Source: Clostridiales bacterium
GTDB lineage: Bacteria > Bacillota > Desulfotomaculia > Desulfotomaculales > VENG01
NCBI GenBank assembly: GCA_016278505.1
Contig: JADQBQ010000002.1
Span: 1 to 64,000 of the forward strand
Reading direction: 5' to 3'
Length of the DNA stretch: 64,000 bases
The first letter of the stretch is position 1. Every line of letters begins with the position of its first letter. The notes beneath the pieces are model-generated. The model was not told where the DNA came from, made no database searches, and saw only the letters and a list, made by a program, of their open reading frames with translations. A program made the translations under genes and the position numbers. Shown here piece after piece: positions 7,976 through 17,130 of the stretch.

Positions 7976-9769
7976 TTAGCTTTGGACCAGGTCAACAAAC
8001 GAGAAACTCAATGTATTTACCAGCCCCCGGTTAGTAAGTCTTAGCTCTGGCAACACCGGTAGCGAAAGGAGAGACATGGTCATAAACGGAGAAACTAACC
8101 GGCACCCCAACTCCTGCCACGCATCATGAACGCCTTTTACCCTGTCTGCAACTTCCTCTACCGACTTGTCGGACATAAGACCGGCTATGGGCAGGGGTAG
8201 GAGCGCCAGCACTTTACCATCCCGCACGACCACCATTCCGCCCCCGCTTTCTGCCAGGGCGTTTCCGGCTAAGGCCATGTCAGCATCATTCATACCCACA
8301 ATGAGCAGGTTATGACTATCATGGGCAATGGTTGACGCGACGGCCCCTCCGTTTAAACCGAATCCCTGCACCAGTCCCAAGCCTATACTTCCGTTCCCTC
8401 CATGTCTTTCTACAACCGCCGCTTTGGCAATGTCATGGGTTGAGTCAGCTTCAACTCCGCCATCTTTTACTGGTAATTCCTCTGTCTTGTGCCTGTTGAG
8501 CACACTTGCTTCTAAAATCTCCATGACACGAGCTCGGGCTGTTCCTGTACCCGTAGTAGGAGCTACAATTCGGAAGTGATCAGCCTTTAAGGGTTCTTTT
8601 AAATGAACGGAACTACTAACGTTGGTGGGGTATGTAACTTCAGGCAAGTCAGCTAACATTTTACCGGCATCTGCTGTAATTTGCCCGTCGGTCATGACCT
8701 TTTCTACTTCAACACCGGCCAGGTCACTTAAGAAAAGAATATCAGCAAAACGGCCCGGGGCAATTGCTCCCAGGTCCTGGGCCACGCCAAAGCATTCCGC
8801 TGTATTGATGGTTACCGCTTGAATGGCGCGAATGGGATCAAGCCCCTCGTTAACGGCTCTTTGCACTACATGGTTCAGATGGCCTGAACTTAACAGAGTG
8901 TCAGGGTGACAGTCATCGCTTACTAAGATGGCACGGCGGCTATCAACACTGGTTTCAGTCAAACTTTTTACAGTAGCTTTCACATCATGCCACGCAGAAC
9001 CCTCTCGCATTTTGGCATAAAACCCCAAGCGAAGGCGATTTAACGCGTCCTGAGTTAGCACGGATTCATGACAGGAAATAATTCCGGCAGCACCATAGGC
9101 CGCTAAGCCCTGAAAATCGCCAGGCATAGAATAATGACCGGTGATGGGTTTCCCTGCCTGCATAGTAGCCTTTAGCTCTCCGTATACACTTTCATCTCCG
9201 GCCAGTACACCAGGAAAATTCATCATTTCGCCCAAGCCGCAAATCCCAGGCCAGGTCATAGCTTCAGCAATTTCTTCCGGCCCAAAAACAGCGCCCGCAT
9301 CTTCGAACCCGGGAGCCGCAGGAACACACGAAGGCATGGTGGCAAAAACTTTGAGGGGAAGGTCAAGTCCTTCCTCTACCATCAATTTAACCCCGTCCAT
9401 CCCCAACACATTTGCTATTTCATGAGGGTCCATAAATATGGTGGTAGTTCCGCACGGAAGAACTGCACGCGCAAATTGAGTGACCGTTACCATGCTGCTC
9501 TCCACATGCACATGGCCATCCATAAAGCCCGGGCAAAGATAATAGCCTTCCGCGTCAATAACCTCAGTATCAGGACCAATAGTATGACTGACGTCACCCA
9601 CCGTGGCTATCCGGTCCCCCTTAATTGCCACGTCCCAGTTTAATATCTCCCCGGTAAAAACGTTGACCACTTTACCGTTTTGAATAACCTTATCTGCCGG
9701 TGTTTTGCCGGTGGCCGTTGCCACCAAGTCCCGGGTCACTTCCATCAATGGATTCCTGCCTAAAACCAT
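7976..9769 (-). CDS. ade: Adenine deaminase
   Basis: This is the 597-aa bacterial adenine deaminase (AdeC type, amidohydrolase superfamily), which converts adenine to hypoxanthine and ammonia. Metal-binding HVHVESSM near residue 85, FMDPHEIANVLG, SDDCHPDTLLSSGHLNH and the C-terminal GLVQGFGLNGGAVAST are family hallmarks. I start it at ATG 9769, behind AAGGAGG; the longer frame to TTG 9790 would place that ribosome site inside the gene. It is a single-gene unit with its own terminator. It feeds hypoxanthine into purine salvage, which is relevant to the purine-nucleoside cluster near 42-47 kb. Confidence 0.94.
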   Translation of the reverse strand: MVLGRNPLMEVTRDLVATATGKTPADKVIQNGKVVNVFTGEILNWDVAIKGDRIATVGDVSHTIGPDTEVIDAEGYYLCPGFMDGHVHVESSMVTVTQFARAVLPCGTTTIFMDPHEIANVLGMDGVKLMVEEGLDLPLKVFATMPSCVPAAPGFEDAGAVFGPEEIAEAMTWPGICGLGEMMNFPGVLAGDESVYGELKATMQAGKPITGHYSMPGDFQGLAAYGAAGIISCHESVLTQDALNRLRLGFYAKMREGSAWHDVKATVKSLTETSVDSRRAILVSDDCHPDTLLSSGHLNHVVQRAVNEGLDPIRAIQAVTINTAECFGVAQDLGAIAPGRFADILFLSDLAGVEVEKVMTDGQITADAGKMLADLPEVTYPTNVSSSVHLKEPLKADHFRIVAPTTGTGTARARVMEILEASVLNRHKTEELPVKDGGVEADSTHDIAKAAVVERHGGNGSIGLGLVQGFGLNGGAVASTIAHDSHNLLIVGMNDADMALAGNALAESGGGMVVVRDGKVLALLPLPIAGLMSDKSVEEVADRVKGVHDAWQELGCRLVSPFMTMSLLSLPVLPELRLTNRGLVNTLSFSFVDLVQS

Positions 9770-9920
9770 GTGATAGCTCCTCCTTGTCAATACTAAAGTT
9801 AATTGTTAGTCCGTGTTATTAAAGGAAATGTAACTCCTAACTTAGAATTATATAGGATAAATGACTTACCTGTCGAATCTAGTCTGAACACTCATGATAA
9901 GAGAAAGGGGTTATGTAATC

Positions 9921-10268
9921 TTGTTTGTAAGTAATGTTGCCAACATTGATAAAGTTGAAGTTAACGCTCCGGGAGCGCTAAATGCCCTTAAGCAAACCCT
10001 GATAGGGCCGGCACAGGGGTGGGAAGGTTGGGTAATGCGTATGTTTACCCTTTCCGAGGGGGGAAACACACCGCGGCACTCACACGCATGGCCGCATATT
10101 AATTACATTGTGAGTGGCAAGGGCATATTATACCTGGAAGGTGAAGAGCATGTGGTGGAGCCAGGTTCCGTAGCCTATGTTCCCGGCGGCGCTGAGCACC
10201 AATTCAAAAGTAAGGGAAAAGAAGACTTTTCCTTTATATGCATAGTCCCGGAAGAAGGAGATATCTAG
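9921..10268 (+). CDS. Small cupin-domain protein
   Basis: This is a 115-aa single-domain cupin. Motif 1 is HSHAWPHINYIVSGKGILYLEGE (three His that can bind metal, Glu at the end) and motif 2 is PGSVAYVPGGAEHQF. The most likely start is TTG 9921, ten bases after AAAGGGG; an in-frame ATG at 9894 would add nine residues but has no ribosome site. Cupins of this size are sugar- or metal-binding enzymes or sensors of very varied function, and nothing in the neighbourhood fixes its role. It is a monocistronic unit followed by a strong terminator. Confidence 0.82.
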   Translation: MFVSNVANIDKVEVNAPGALNALKQTLIGPAQGWEGWVMRMFTLSEGGNTPRHSHAWPHINYIVSGKGILYLEGEEHVVEPGSVAYVPGGAEHQFKSKGKEDFSFICIVPEEGDI

Positions 10269-10293
10269 TCTGAATTGTGATAAAATTTAATTT

Positions 10294-10326
10294 AAAAACC
10301 CCTTCTTGTATAATGAAGGGGTTTTT
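10294..10326. terminator. Rho-independent terminator between convergent genes
   Basis: A 12-bp stem (10294-10305 with 10315-10326, core CCCCTTC/GAAGGGG) with a nine-base loop is flanked by AAAAA and TTTTT, so it can act on both strands. It lies between the cupin gene and the convergent DUF1287 gene; the minus-strand stop codon overlaps its edge. Confidence 0.85.
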
Positions 10327-11008
10327 ATCTTTCTTGCATATTACCGAGCGGGTAACGGAAATGTCCGGTAATCTCCCAGCGGTTCAAGCAATCCTCTTCC
10401 ACTGCCATACCGGCATTATGGATAACCAGGGGCATGCCGCTAGCACCATTACGGTCGCTAATAATGCCGCAGTGCTCAAGTCCATTGGGAAACCTCCAAT
10501 AGACCACGTCTCCCCATTGCCATTCCTGTAAACCCTCTTTGCCCGTGGAAAGTGTAAGGGAATCACCGAATCTGCTAAAAAAATTAACCTGATTGGGTAC
10601 CCGTCGGTGGTCAATGTTGGGGTCGGGTCGTACCAATCCCCAATTTTGAGGATAACGATTAAAGTGCACCTTCATGTCTTTATGAATCAGTCGCTGCAAA
10701 TCTATACCCGCATGGCGAAAGGCTCTTATGACCACATCCGTACATGCCCCCCGGTTCTCCGGAACGTCGCCCCCAGGATAATCAATAACTTGATAAGATT
10801 CATCGTAAGTAACACCCTTCTTTACTTCCTGCCGTGCCCCAAGTAATACCAGGTCATACACGTCCCGTTCCTGTGATGGGATCTGCTCTACCGGTGAGGG
10901 TTTATCCAAGCTGGAAATAGAATTACCTTCTGTGCCCCCCCCACAGCCGACCAACAAAAAGGACACGGCAAATATAATTACTATCTCTCTAATTTTACTG
11001 CAGTGCAC
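10325..11008 (-). CDS. DUF1287-family lipoprotein
   Basis: The 227-aa product begins at GTG 11008 behind AAAGGAGCGG. It has a lipoprotein signal peptide (hydrophobic about residues 8-20, lipobox LVGC with Cys22). The body matches the DUF1287 family: YPGGDVPENRGACTDVVIRAFRHAGIDLQ, HRRVPNQVNFF, QWGDVVYW and a His near HCGIIS and VIHNAG. Its Cys/His arrangement resembles NlpC/P60-like amidases acting on cell wall, which is a family-level inference. A longer frame from 11128 overlaps the permease gene and lacks a start signal. It follows the ABC permease gene by 15 bases and is probably the last gene of the sigma-factor operon. Confidence 0.8.
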   Translation of the reverse strand: MHCSKIREIVIIFAVSFLLVGCGGGTEGNSISSLDKPSPVEQIPSQERDVYDLVLLGARQEVKKGVTYDESYQVIDYPGGDVPENRGACTDVVIRAFRHAGIDLQRLIHKDMKVHFNRYPQNWGLVRPDPNIDHRRVPNQVNFFSRFGDSLTLSTGKEGLQEWQWGDVVYWRFPNGLEHCGIISDRNGASGMPLVIHNAGMAVEEDCLNRWEITGHFRYPLGNMQER

Positions 11009-11022
11009 GTAACCGCTCCTTT

Positions 11023-11844
11023 TCACTTTTTGCCCAGAGGGTTCAACCGGCGTCCGCTCCACAACAGTAAAAGTGTACCTACACCTATATAAAATATTAG
11101 ATAAACACCCCAATACGGTATTACCCAATTTGCCTCTTGTCCCAGGAGCGGTCCTTCACCCATAATGCGTAGTAGTGCAAACACCGGGTTAATATCAAGC
11201 AAAAACTGCACAGGAAAAGTCATATCATTAATTCCGGCATATATATTTCGGGTAACTTCTCTGATAAATACAGCCAAAAAGGCAGTGCCTGCACCTAAAA
11301 GAGCAGTAATACCGTAAGACGTAATGGTACTTATTCCTGTTCGCTTAAAAAAAGCTGAACAGGCCATACCAATAGAGGCAAATAAATACATAGTTACTAA
11401 GTAAAAGCCAAACATACTTAATAATTGGGCCGGAGCAATACCACCAAACATGAGTACCATGCCATACAGGGGAAACGTCGCCACAACCAATAACAAGGTA
11501 AAGGCACAAGATGATACTAGCTTACTGATTACAATGCCCCGCGGGCTTAAATCGGTAATAAGCAGCACATCAAGGGTTTGGCGTTCCCTCTCTCCACTGA
11601 TCGTACCTGCGGTGAGCCCCGGGGTAACAAAGGCCAGTAGAATCAATTGAGCAACACTTAAGACCGCAAATATTTCCTGACTCCGGGAAGGATTAAATGT
11701 CATCGGCGCGTGACGCCAATTTAAATAGATAAAACCCAGGGTAAATCCACCCAGTACCAGAAGGTAAATAAACAGTATCAAAGGTGCTTTGCCCTTTCTG
11801 AAGGGCTGCCATAATTCTTTAAACAGTACTGGATTGATGGACAT
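11023..11844 (-). CDS. ABC-2 type transporter permease
   Basis: The 273-aa integral membrane protein has about six hydrophobic spans (near residues 22-42, 60-80, 102-130, 140-163, 172-193 and 245-265). The motif SGERERQTLDVLLITDLSP (about 82-100) is typical of ABC-2 permeases related to NatB and gliding-motility GldF proteins. It pairs with the ATPase encoded upstream, which it overlaps by 26 bases; its own GGGGAGG site lies inside that gene. Together with the 761-aa protein, it resembles GldFG-like or exopolymer/multicopper-type ABC systems whose substrate is not known. Confidence 0.87.
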   Translation of the reverse strand: MSINPVLFKELWQPFRKGKAPLILFIYLLVLGGFTLGFIYLNWRHAPMTFNPSRSQEIFAVLSVAQLILLAFVTPGLTAGTISGERERQTLDVLLITDLSPRGIVISKLVSSCAFTLLLVVATFPLYGMVLMFGGIAPAQLLSMFGFYLVTMYLFASIGMACSAFFKRTGISTITSYGITALLGAGTAFLAVFIREVTRNIYAGINDMTFPVQFLLDINPVFALLRIMGEGPLLGQEANWVIPYWGVYLIFYIGVGTLLLLWSGRRLNPLGKK

Positions 11845-12769
11845 TGCTTTCTACCTCCCCGGTCACTGCCATAAATATATCTTCCAGGTTGCCCTGTTCT
11901 TCTGAAAACTGAACTACATCATACCCTGCTGAGACCACTTCTCTAAGCAGATTAACCTGTGCGGTTTTGTTTCCACTAAAAATCAAACGTACCATATTGT
12001 CAATTTCCTCTGCCTGTATAACAGCGGGATAACCACCTAAGTACTCCACCAGTTTTGTCATGTATTCGGTTACCTCGATATTAATAACGCGGTTACCTTT
12101 CCCACCGGAAATTATTTCTGGTACGGGGCCGCTGGCCAGTAATTTACCATTTTGTAATATTCCAACCCGGTCACATATCTCGGATAATTCAGGCAAAATG
12201 TGCGAACTAATAAGTACTGTCTTACCCATCCGGCCTAGCTGTACTATGATCTCTTTCACCTCAGCCCTGGCCCTGGGGTCCAGGCCCGAGGCCGGTTCAT
12301 CCAGAATAAGAACCTGCGGATCGTGAACAAGACACCTGGCCAGAGCCAAGCGCTGTTTCATACCGCGTGATAAATTATCTACATATGCTTCCGCCTTGTC
12401 CGGCAGATTCACCAGTTCCAACAGCTCCTTAACCAGGACGTCATGTTTTTCTTCCGGTATATTATAAGACGACGCAAAAAAGCTCAGGTATTCACGTGAT
12501 GTTAATCCATCATAAACGCCGAAAAAATCGGGCATGTATCCGATAGAACGTCGTACTCCACGGGTATCGTGAACAATATCTTTTCCGTCAACAATGGCCG
12601 TACCACTGTCCGCCGCAGCTAAAGTAGCCAAAATCCGCATGGCCGTAGTTTTTCCGGCACCGTTAGGACCAATAAGGCCGTAAACCTGCCCGCCCGGGAT
12701 GGATAGAGTTAATTCATTTAAGGCGATGTTATTACCAAAGGACTTTGTTAATTCCTTCATTTCAATCAT
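11819..12769 (-). CDS. ABC transporter ATP-binding protein
   Basis: The 316-aa ATPase has Walker A GPNGAGKTT (about residues 34-42), signature LSRGMKQR (about 132-139), Walker B VLILDEPASGLDP (about 152-164) and H-loop SSHILPE. A C-terminal extension of about 80 residues beyond the nucleotide-binding domain ends in QGNLEDIFMAVTG, typical of DrrA/NatA-type exporter ATPases. It overlaps the upstream 761-aa gene by 8 bases and the downstream permease gene by 26 bases, so all three are translationally linked. Confidence 0.92.
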   Translation of the reverse strand: MIEMKELTKSFGNNIALNELTLSIPGGQVYGLIGPNGAGKTTAMRILATLAAADSGTAIVDGKDIVHDTRGVRRSIGYMPDFFGVYDGLTSREYLSFFASSYNIPEEKHDVLVKELLELVNLPDKAEAYVDNLSRGMKQRLALARCLVHDPQVLILDEPASGLDPRARAEVKEIIVQLGRMGKTVLISSHILPELSEICDRVGILQNGKLLASGPVPEIISGGKGNRVINIEVTEYMTKLVEYLGGYPAVIQAEEIDNMVRLIFSGNKTAQVNLLREVVSAGYDVVQFSEEQGNLEDIFMAVTGEVESNVHQSSTV

Positions 12770-15047
12770 TTATTGCCACTCCCTCCACTGCCACGGAAGG
12801 TACCGGAACTATGTCCTTAGCGCCTAATCCCCGGATAAAAATCCTGATACGGTATGCTTCGGAGATATAGGGTTTGAGTTCTTCCGCCTCCATTCGTGTC
12901 TTATTTAATGTCATTTTTTCCCATTTCTCTTTTGTCCAATTAAAGATTTCCAACCTGTAAGGTTCATCCCCACTCATGTATTGAAACTCAACTGACTTGA
13001 TTTCTGCATTCCGGTGCTGCCCAGGCAGTTGGAGGTTATATTCTAACTTTACATTTTGTCCGTGAATTAATTTTCCTTCCGGTGTGGGCTGTACAGAGCC
13101 GCTGTTTCCAATAACACGCGCCGGAATTAATCCCGCAGGAAGCGTAAATTTACCGCTATCCGTCAAATCCAGCGGCAGGCGCTGCATGATCATGGCTGAA
13201 CTGTAGTTTTGTGCTCCCTCATTTTCTATTTGTGCTAACCCAGGCACATTATTACCGTAACCAATTAGTTGAATTCCCTCATCAAAATAGTTTCCTTCCT
13301 TTTCTCTCCAAGTGGTAGGTCTTATTGTTGAAACCGCAACATGTTCAATGGCGGGAATGTCCTGTCCCGGAAAGAACCATTTGCCCGGCTTATTTTGCCA
13401 ATCAAAGAATTTAGCTTTGCTTAGGTTGTATTCCACTTGTACTTCTTTCCCCCTGGGTAACGCGCCAATATCAAACGCTTTCTCTCCGATAACAACCATG
13501 CATTTGGTTAAATTCATGCCGGTTTTATTTTGAAGGGATCCGGAAATACGGTCGCCGGATATTTTTAAACTTCCTTCTATTTCACCGAAGTTATTGTCGA
13601 TCTTATAAGTTGCAGCCTGGCGCATGGACCAAAATTCAACCTGTTCAAAGTGAACCGTTTGCTCCGATTCTATAAACTTAATAACCGGTAAATCCTCCAG
13701 GTCACCGCTGTTCGAATATCTGCGCTGCGGCGTTATGACCGCCTCGCCCGGTGCTGTCAAAGAGAGGGTGCCCCCACGGGGTAGCACGAAGGAACTTCCG
13801 GCTTGAACTTCGGCAACATTCTCATCCATTATTTCCACCATGGCTAAGGTTTGGCCCAGCGGACCACCCAGCCGGTGAAAGGGAGCAAAAAAATATAATA
13901 ATGATGCCGTTACCACTGCCAGTCCCGGTATGCAAAGCCAAGCCCATTCCCTTCGATTATATCTCTTCAAAATAAGGTAGAGCCCTGGCCCAATAATAAG
14001 CATATACAAGGACCAAATCCCTGCCAATATCAATACAGAAGGCATTTTCAACTGTGGAATGTTAGCGCTGGCCTGTACAAGCGAATTACTTTCAAATACC
14101 ATTTTTTCGTTAGTCCTATCAATACCGGCAAATATTACTTCCCATATTTTGCCATCAGCTGCAGCCAGGCTGTCCAGCCCAATGGCGCTGAAAATGACAT
14201 TACCGCGCCCTAGATTCCGATCGGCAACCAGCAATGTATTATTAGCCGCCAGCCTTTCTTCGCCTCTTGCAAATTTGCCTACAGCAATACGAACGGTGCC
14301 GGTGTCGTTTCGCAAACCGTTTATGCTTCCTGTAATATTCTTTTCTCCTGTTACCAATACCGGGCTTATGTCGGCAAACGGTTCTCCTGCCGATGCACCT
14401 GCCCCGCCGGAAAGCACTATGTCCCCTCCCAGCTTCACCCACTTCTTGACGGCATCCACTTGTGAAGCTGTAAGTTCACTGGTCTTATTCTTATCCAGGA
14501 TAATTATATCGGCAGTTTCCAGAGCCAGAGGATCGGCAGGTACTTCCCCGACAGGCATATATTTTACGGTAAGATCATTCATGTGTTCTCCGAGCCAGGC
14601 TTGCAGGCCATTTGATAACGGTGCCTCTCCCACACTTATACCTATCATTTCACTGTTTATTGCTATACCTTGTACCTTTTGACCCGCTATTTCTTTATTA
14701 TTGGAAAGTAATCTAACTCTGGGCTCGCTTCTGGCCATGGATCCAGGGATAACAATGGATGTTTCCAAAGCCTCCCCGGCCGCAACACTGACCGCGCGCT
14801 TATAAATAGCTTCATGCTGCGGACGGCGCACATAATCACCCTGTTTAGCTACATAAACCTCAAGCAAAGCGTTTTCCAATGCTTTTTCGCTATTAACAAT
14901 AGTTATATTTAATTTTACAGGACGATCTGTTTGGTATATGCCGTTAAGCCCCGGGTTGACTTTAATATCCGTACCGGCAAAGGCGTATTGCGGAAGAATT
15001 AACATAGCCAGTATAGTGCAAATAAATATTATCCGTTTCCAAGTCAT
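12762..15047 (-). CDS. Secreted-domain membrane protein of an ABC/ECF-sigma operon, function unknown
   Basis: The 761-aa protein starts at ATG 15047 behind GAGGAGAG and overlaps the previous gene by ATGA. It has a signal peptide (about residues 1-24, ending YAFAG), an immunoglobulin-like beta region, a region resembling the class I glutamine-amidotransferase fold (about 150-260: ADIIILDKNK..., KWVKLGGDIVLSGG), two membrane spans (about 335-360 and 368-390) and a large beta-rich C-terminal domain. The second span is followed by FAPFHRLGGPLG. I know no name for it. Such proteins occur next to ABC-2 exporters, so it may be an extracellular partner of the transporter encoded downstream. Confidence 0.75.
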   Translation of the reverse strand: MTWKRIIFICTILAMLILPQYAFAGTDIKVNPGLNGIYQTDRPVKLNITIVNSEKALENALLEVYVAKQGDYVRRPQHEAIYKRAVSVAAGEALETSIVIPGSMARSEPRVRLLSNNKEIAGQKVQGIAINSEMIGISVGEAPLSNGLQAWLGEHMNDLTVKYMPVGEVPADPLALETADIIILDKNKTSELTASQVDAVKKWVKLGGDIVLSGGAGASAGEPFADISPVLVTGEKNITGSINGLRNDTGTVRIAVGKFARGEERLAANNTLLVADRNLGRGNVIFSAIGLDSLAAADGKIWEVIFAGIDRTNEKMVFESNSLVQASANIPQLKMPSVLILAGIWSLYMLIIGPGLYLILKRYNRREWAWLCIPGLAVVTASLLYFFAPFHRLGGPLGQTLAMVEIMDENVAEVQAGSSFVLPRGGTLSLTAPGEAVITPQRRYSNSGDLEDLPVIKFIESEQTVHFEQVEFWSMRQAATYKIDNNFGEIEGSLKISGDRISGSLQNKTGMNLTKCMVVIGEKAFDIGALPRGKEVQVEYNLSKAKFFDWQNKPGKWFFPGQDIPAIEHVAVSTIRPTTWREKEGNYFDEGIQLIGYGNNVPGLAQIENEGAQNYSSAMIMQRLPLDLTDSGKFTLPAGLIPARVIGNSGSVQPTPEGKLIHGQNVKLEYNLQLPGQHRNAEIKSVEFQYMSGDEPYRLEIFNWTKEKWEKMTLNKTRMEAEELKPYISEAYRIRIFIRGLGAKDIVPVPSVAVEGVAIND

Positions 15048-16450
15048 AACTGCTTCTCTCCTCTGTCCCACAATCTCTCTTCCAAGTGTATTCTTAGTAC
15101 TGATGCCATACCGGTTTCCTGACTGCTGTAAAACAGTTTGTTTCCTTGGCAACCAAATACCGGGTTGGTATACCGGTCAGCTTCGCCCAGGGACAATACC
15201 CTGGGTTCACGAACCCCTTCCAGCTCAAGTTTTTTTAACCATTCTATTTCTTTACCTGTCATCGTTTGGTCCTTACTTACCAGCAAAGTACCGGGTGTTA
15301 TTAAATTTCCTTCAGACTTGTCATCCTGCAGTAATTCACCGCCATCAGGACCGGCATAAATTGACCGCACTTCACCTATCCGTTGCCGCACAGTAAATTG
15401 TGGAGACCCATCAGGCAGATAAGTTAAGACCCGCTCTTCTTGACTGGTAACAACAAAGGCCAAAAAACCCTTTTCACCCCACGCAGCCTGCTCACCTTGT
15501 CCCAACACCTTTGTTATCCCTGTTTTAACATCCACAAGGTAAAGAAAATTATTACCTCCGGATTGGTGACGCTGTACAATAATCTTTGAGCCGTCCGGTG
15601 ACCAGGCCGGATGCCTGCCTGATGATACAAAATCATTTATCCCGTTACTGTTGGTAATATATACCCGAGCTAAATTGCCTTCAGTCTCTGCATATGCCAG
15701 GCGAGCCCCCCCCGGAGACCAGGTAAGACCGCTATACTCGTGAGCATTCTTTCCTCTGCACAATATCTCAAACTGGAGTGCCTCTGCGGCAGAGTCCGGA
15801 TTTAATAATTCCTTGGCTTTAATGACCACAATTTGTGGTGCGTAGCCATTTTGCCTACGCACCAGTGCCACTTCTTTTCCATCCGGGGAAAAAGCGGGAG
15901 ATTTATAATCCCAATTTGGAGGCAAATCCAATACACGGTACGGACTGTTGGATTGGTTCGATAGCAACAACTTGCCATTTCTGGCTACTATCACAGCACC
16001 CTCAGGTGAAACGGTAAAGTCTGTTTCCCCACCTGCATGCCAAAAGCTCATTACCGGTACTGGATTTCCCACTGGTCTAAGGTAAGTTTCAGTAGCATTA
16101 AGCCACGATACAAGTATCGCTGCTGCTATAACTATACCAACTAGCAACAACCAAAAACGGGAGAAAAAATTTCTTATCGGCCTTGGCCCCAACAGTGAAA
16201 ATTCTGAAACAGAAAGATTGTCACCGTGGATTCTACTGCTAAGCAGTAACTGCTTAAGCTCAGTCTGCAATTTTTGATTTACCGGTACCGCCTGTCGTAT
16301 CCTGCGCATATGGTCTAATAATTGGTGCACTGATTCATTAACATCATTTTCGCCGGTGCCTTCAAGCAAACGACACCTGTCCTTATGCCTTTCCTCTTTA
16401 TGTCTTTCCATAGAAAATACTTTCCCTCTGTCTTTGTTAAAATCATTCAT
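15044..16450 (-). CDS. Membrane-anchored TolB-like beta-propeller protein, probable anti-sigma factor
   Basis: The 468-aa protein has a soluble N-terminal region of about 110 residues, one membrane span (about 121-140: RFWLLLVGIVIAAAILVSW) and an extracytoplasmic propeller with PD40/TolB repeats (FSPDGKEVALV, LTWSPGGARLAYA, PAWSPDGSKIIV). Its ATG at 16450 overlaps the sigma-factor stop (ATGA) with GGAG upstream; the longer frame to 16471 lies within the sigma gene. Position directly after an ECF sigma gene plus a cytoplasmic tail and outside sensor domain argues for an anti-sigma role. No clear zinc-binding ZAS motif is visible in the tail, so this is inference. Confidence 0.75.
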   Translation of the reverse strand: MNDFNKDRGKVFSMERHKEERHKDRCRLLEGTGENDVNESVHQLLDHMRRIRQAVPVNQKLQTELKQLLLSSRIHGDNLSVSEFSLLGPRPIRNFFSRFWLLLVGIVIAAAILVSWLNATETYLRPVGNPVPVMSFWHAGGETDFTVSPEGAVIVARNGKLLLSNQSNSPYRVLDLPPNWDYKSPAFSPDGKEVALVRRQNGYAPQIVVIKAKELLNPDSAAEALQFEILCRGKNAHEYSGLTWSPGGARLAYAETEGNLARVYITNSNGINDFVSSGRHPAWSPDGSKIIVQRHQSGGNNFLYLVDVKTGITKVLGQGEQAAWGEKGFLAFVVTSQEERVLTYLPDGSPQFTVRQRIGEVRSIYAGPDGGELLQDDKSEGNLITPGTLLVSKDQTMTGKEIEWLKKLELEGVREPRVLSLGEADRYTNPVFGCQGNKLFYSSQETGMASVLRIHLEERLWDRGEKQL

Positions 16451-16992
16451 TTTTTTATCTCCATTGGCCACTGATGTTTAAAGCGTTTTCGTAGCATTCT
16501 TAACCCCCGAAAATGAATCATTCTTACTGCTGCTCCGGTTTTACCCAGCACCTCGGCAATCTGAGCAAACCTCAACTCCCCGGCATACCGCAGCGACATT
16601 ACATCTCTGTAGTCCGGGGGTAGCGAACTTAGCAAAGAACGGAGTTCAAATACCTCTTCATTCAACAGCATTTGCTCTTCGGGTGTTTTTTGAGGCGCCG
16701 CATATTTATGTAAATACATTTCCGTTGCTGAAGGTTCCGGCAAACCACGCATATAGTCAACAAAAGCGTTATGTGCAATTCTAAACAGCCAGGAGGCAAC
16801 GGAACTTTGCCCTCGAAAGGTATGATACTTTTCCAGAGCCTTCATAAAAACTATCGCTGTCAAGTCGTCTGCGTCCCATGTGTTCTTGACTCGGTAGCGC
16901 AAATAACGGTTTACCCGGGAAAAATGTGTATCGTACAACTCTTCGAAGGATGATGCAGAATCCTTATGTTTGCACTGGGGCGTTTCAGTCAT
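16447..16992 (-). CDS. ECF-type RNA polymerase sigma factor
   Basis: The 181-aa product has sigma region 2 (about residues 17-85, with DADDLTAIVFMKALEKYHTFRG and SWLFRIAHNAFVDYMR) and region 4 (about 118-172, LPPDYRDVMSLRYAGELRFAQIAEVLGKTGAAV) and lacks regions 1 and 3, as in ECF sigma factors. I start it at ATG 16992 behind TGGAGG; the frame also opens from a TTG at 17007. It heads the operon with the propeller protein, the 761-aa membrane protein and the ABC transporter, and probably directs transcription of this operon in response to an envelope signal. Confidence 0.9.
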   Translation of the reverse strand: MTETPQCKHKDSASSFEELYDTHFSRVNRYLRYRVKNTWDADDLTAIVFMKALEKYHTFRGQSSVASWLFRIAHNAFVDYMRGLPEPSATEMYLHKYAAPQKTPEEQMLLNEEVFELRSLLSSLPPDYRDVMSLRYAGELRFAQIAEVLGKTGAAVRMIHFRGLRMLRKRFKHQWPMEIKK

Positions 16993-17104
16993 TTTTAACC
17001 TCCACAATGTCTTTATATTATAGACGAGGTAAAATAGATTTTTGTTACCGCTATTTTCGATTTTTTGCCGGCAAATAAACAGCAGTCAACAAAACAAGCA
17101 AAAA

Positions 17105-17130
17105 AGAACACCACCTTTCGGTGGTGTTCT
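17105..17130 (-). terminator. Rho-independent terminator after the Cys-rich small ORF
   Basis: An 11-bp perfect stem (AGAACACCACC 17105-17115 with GGTGGTGTTCT 17120-17130) with a four-base GAAA loop on the minus strand is followed there by CTTTTTTGC. It overlaps the stop codon of the 36-aa ORF by two bases, and serves transcripts coming from that ORF or from yraN. Confidence 0.85.

Noticed and set aside
14059-14682. Plus-strand 207-aa open frame
   Set aside because: Fully antisense to the 761-aa membrane protein gene, low-complexity composition and no start signal.
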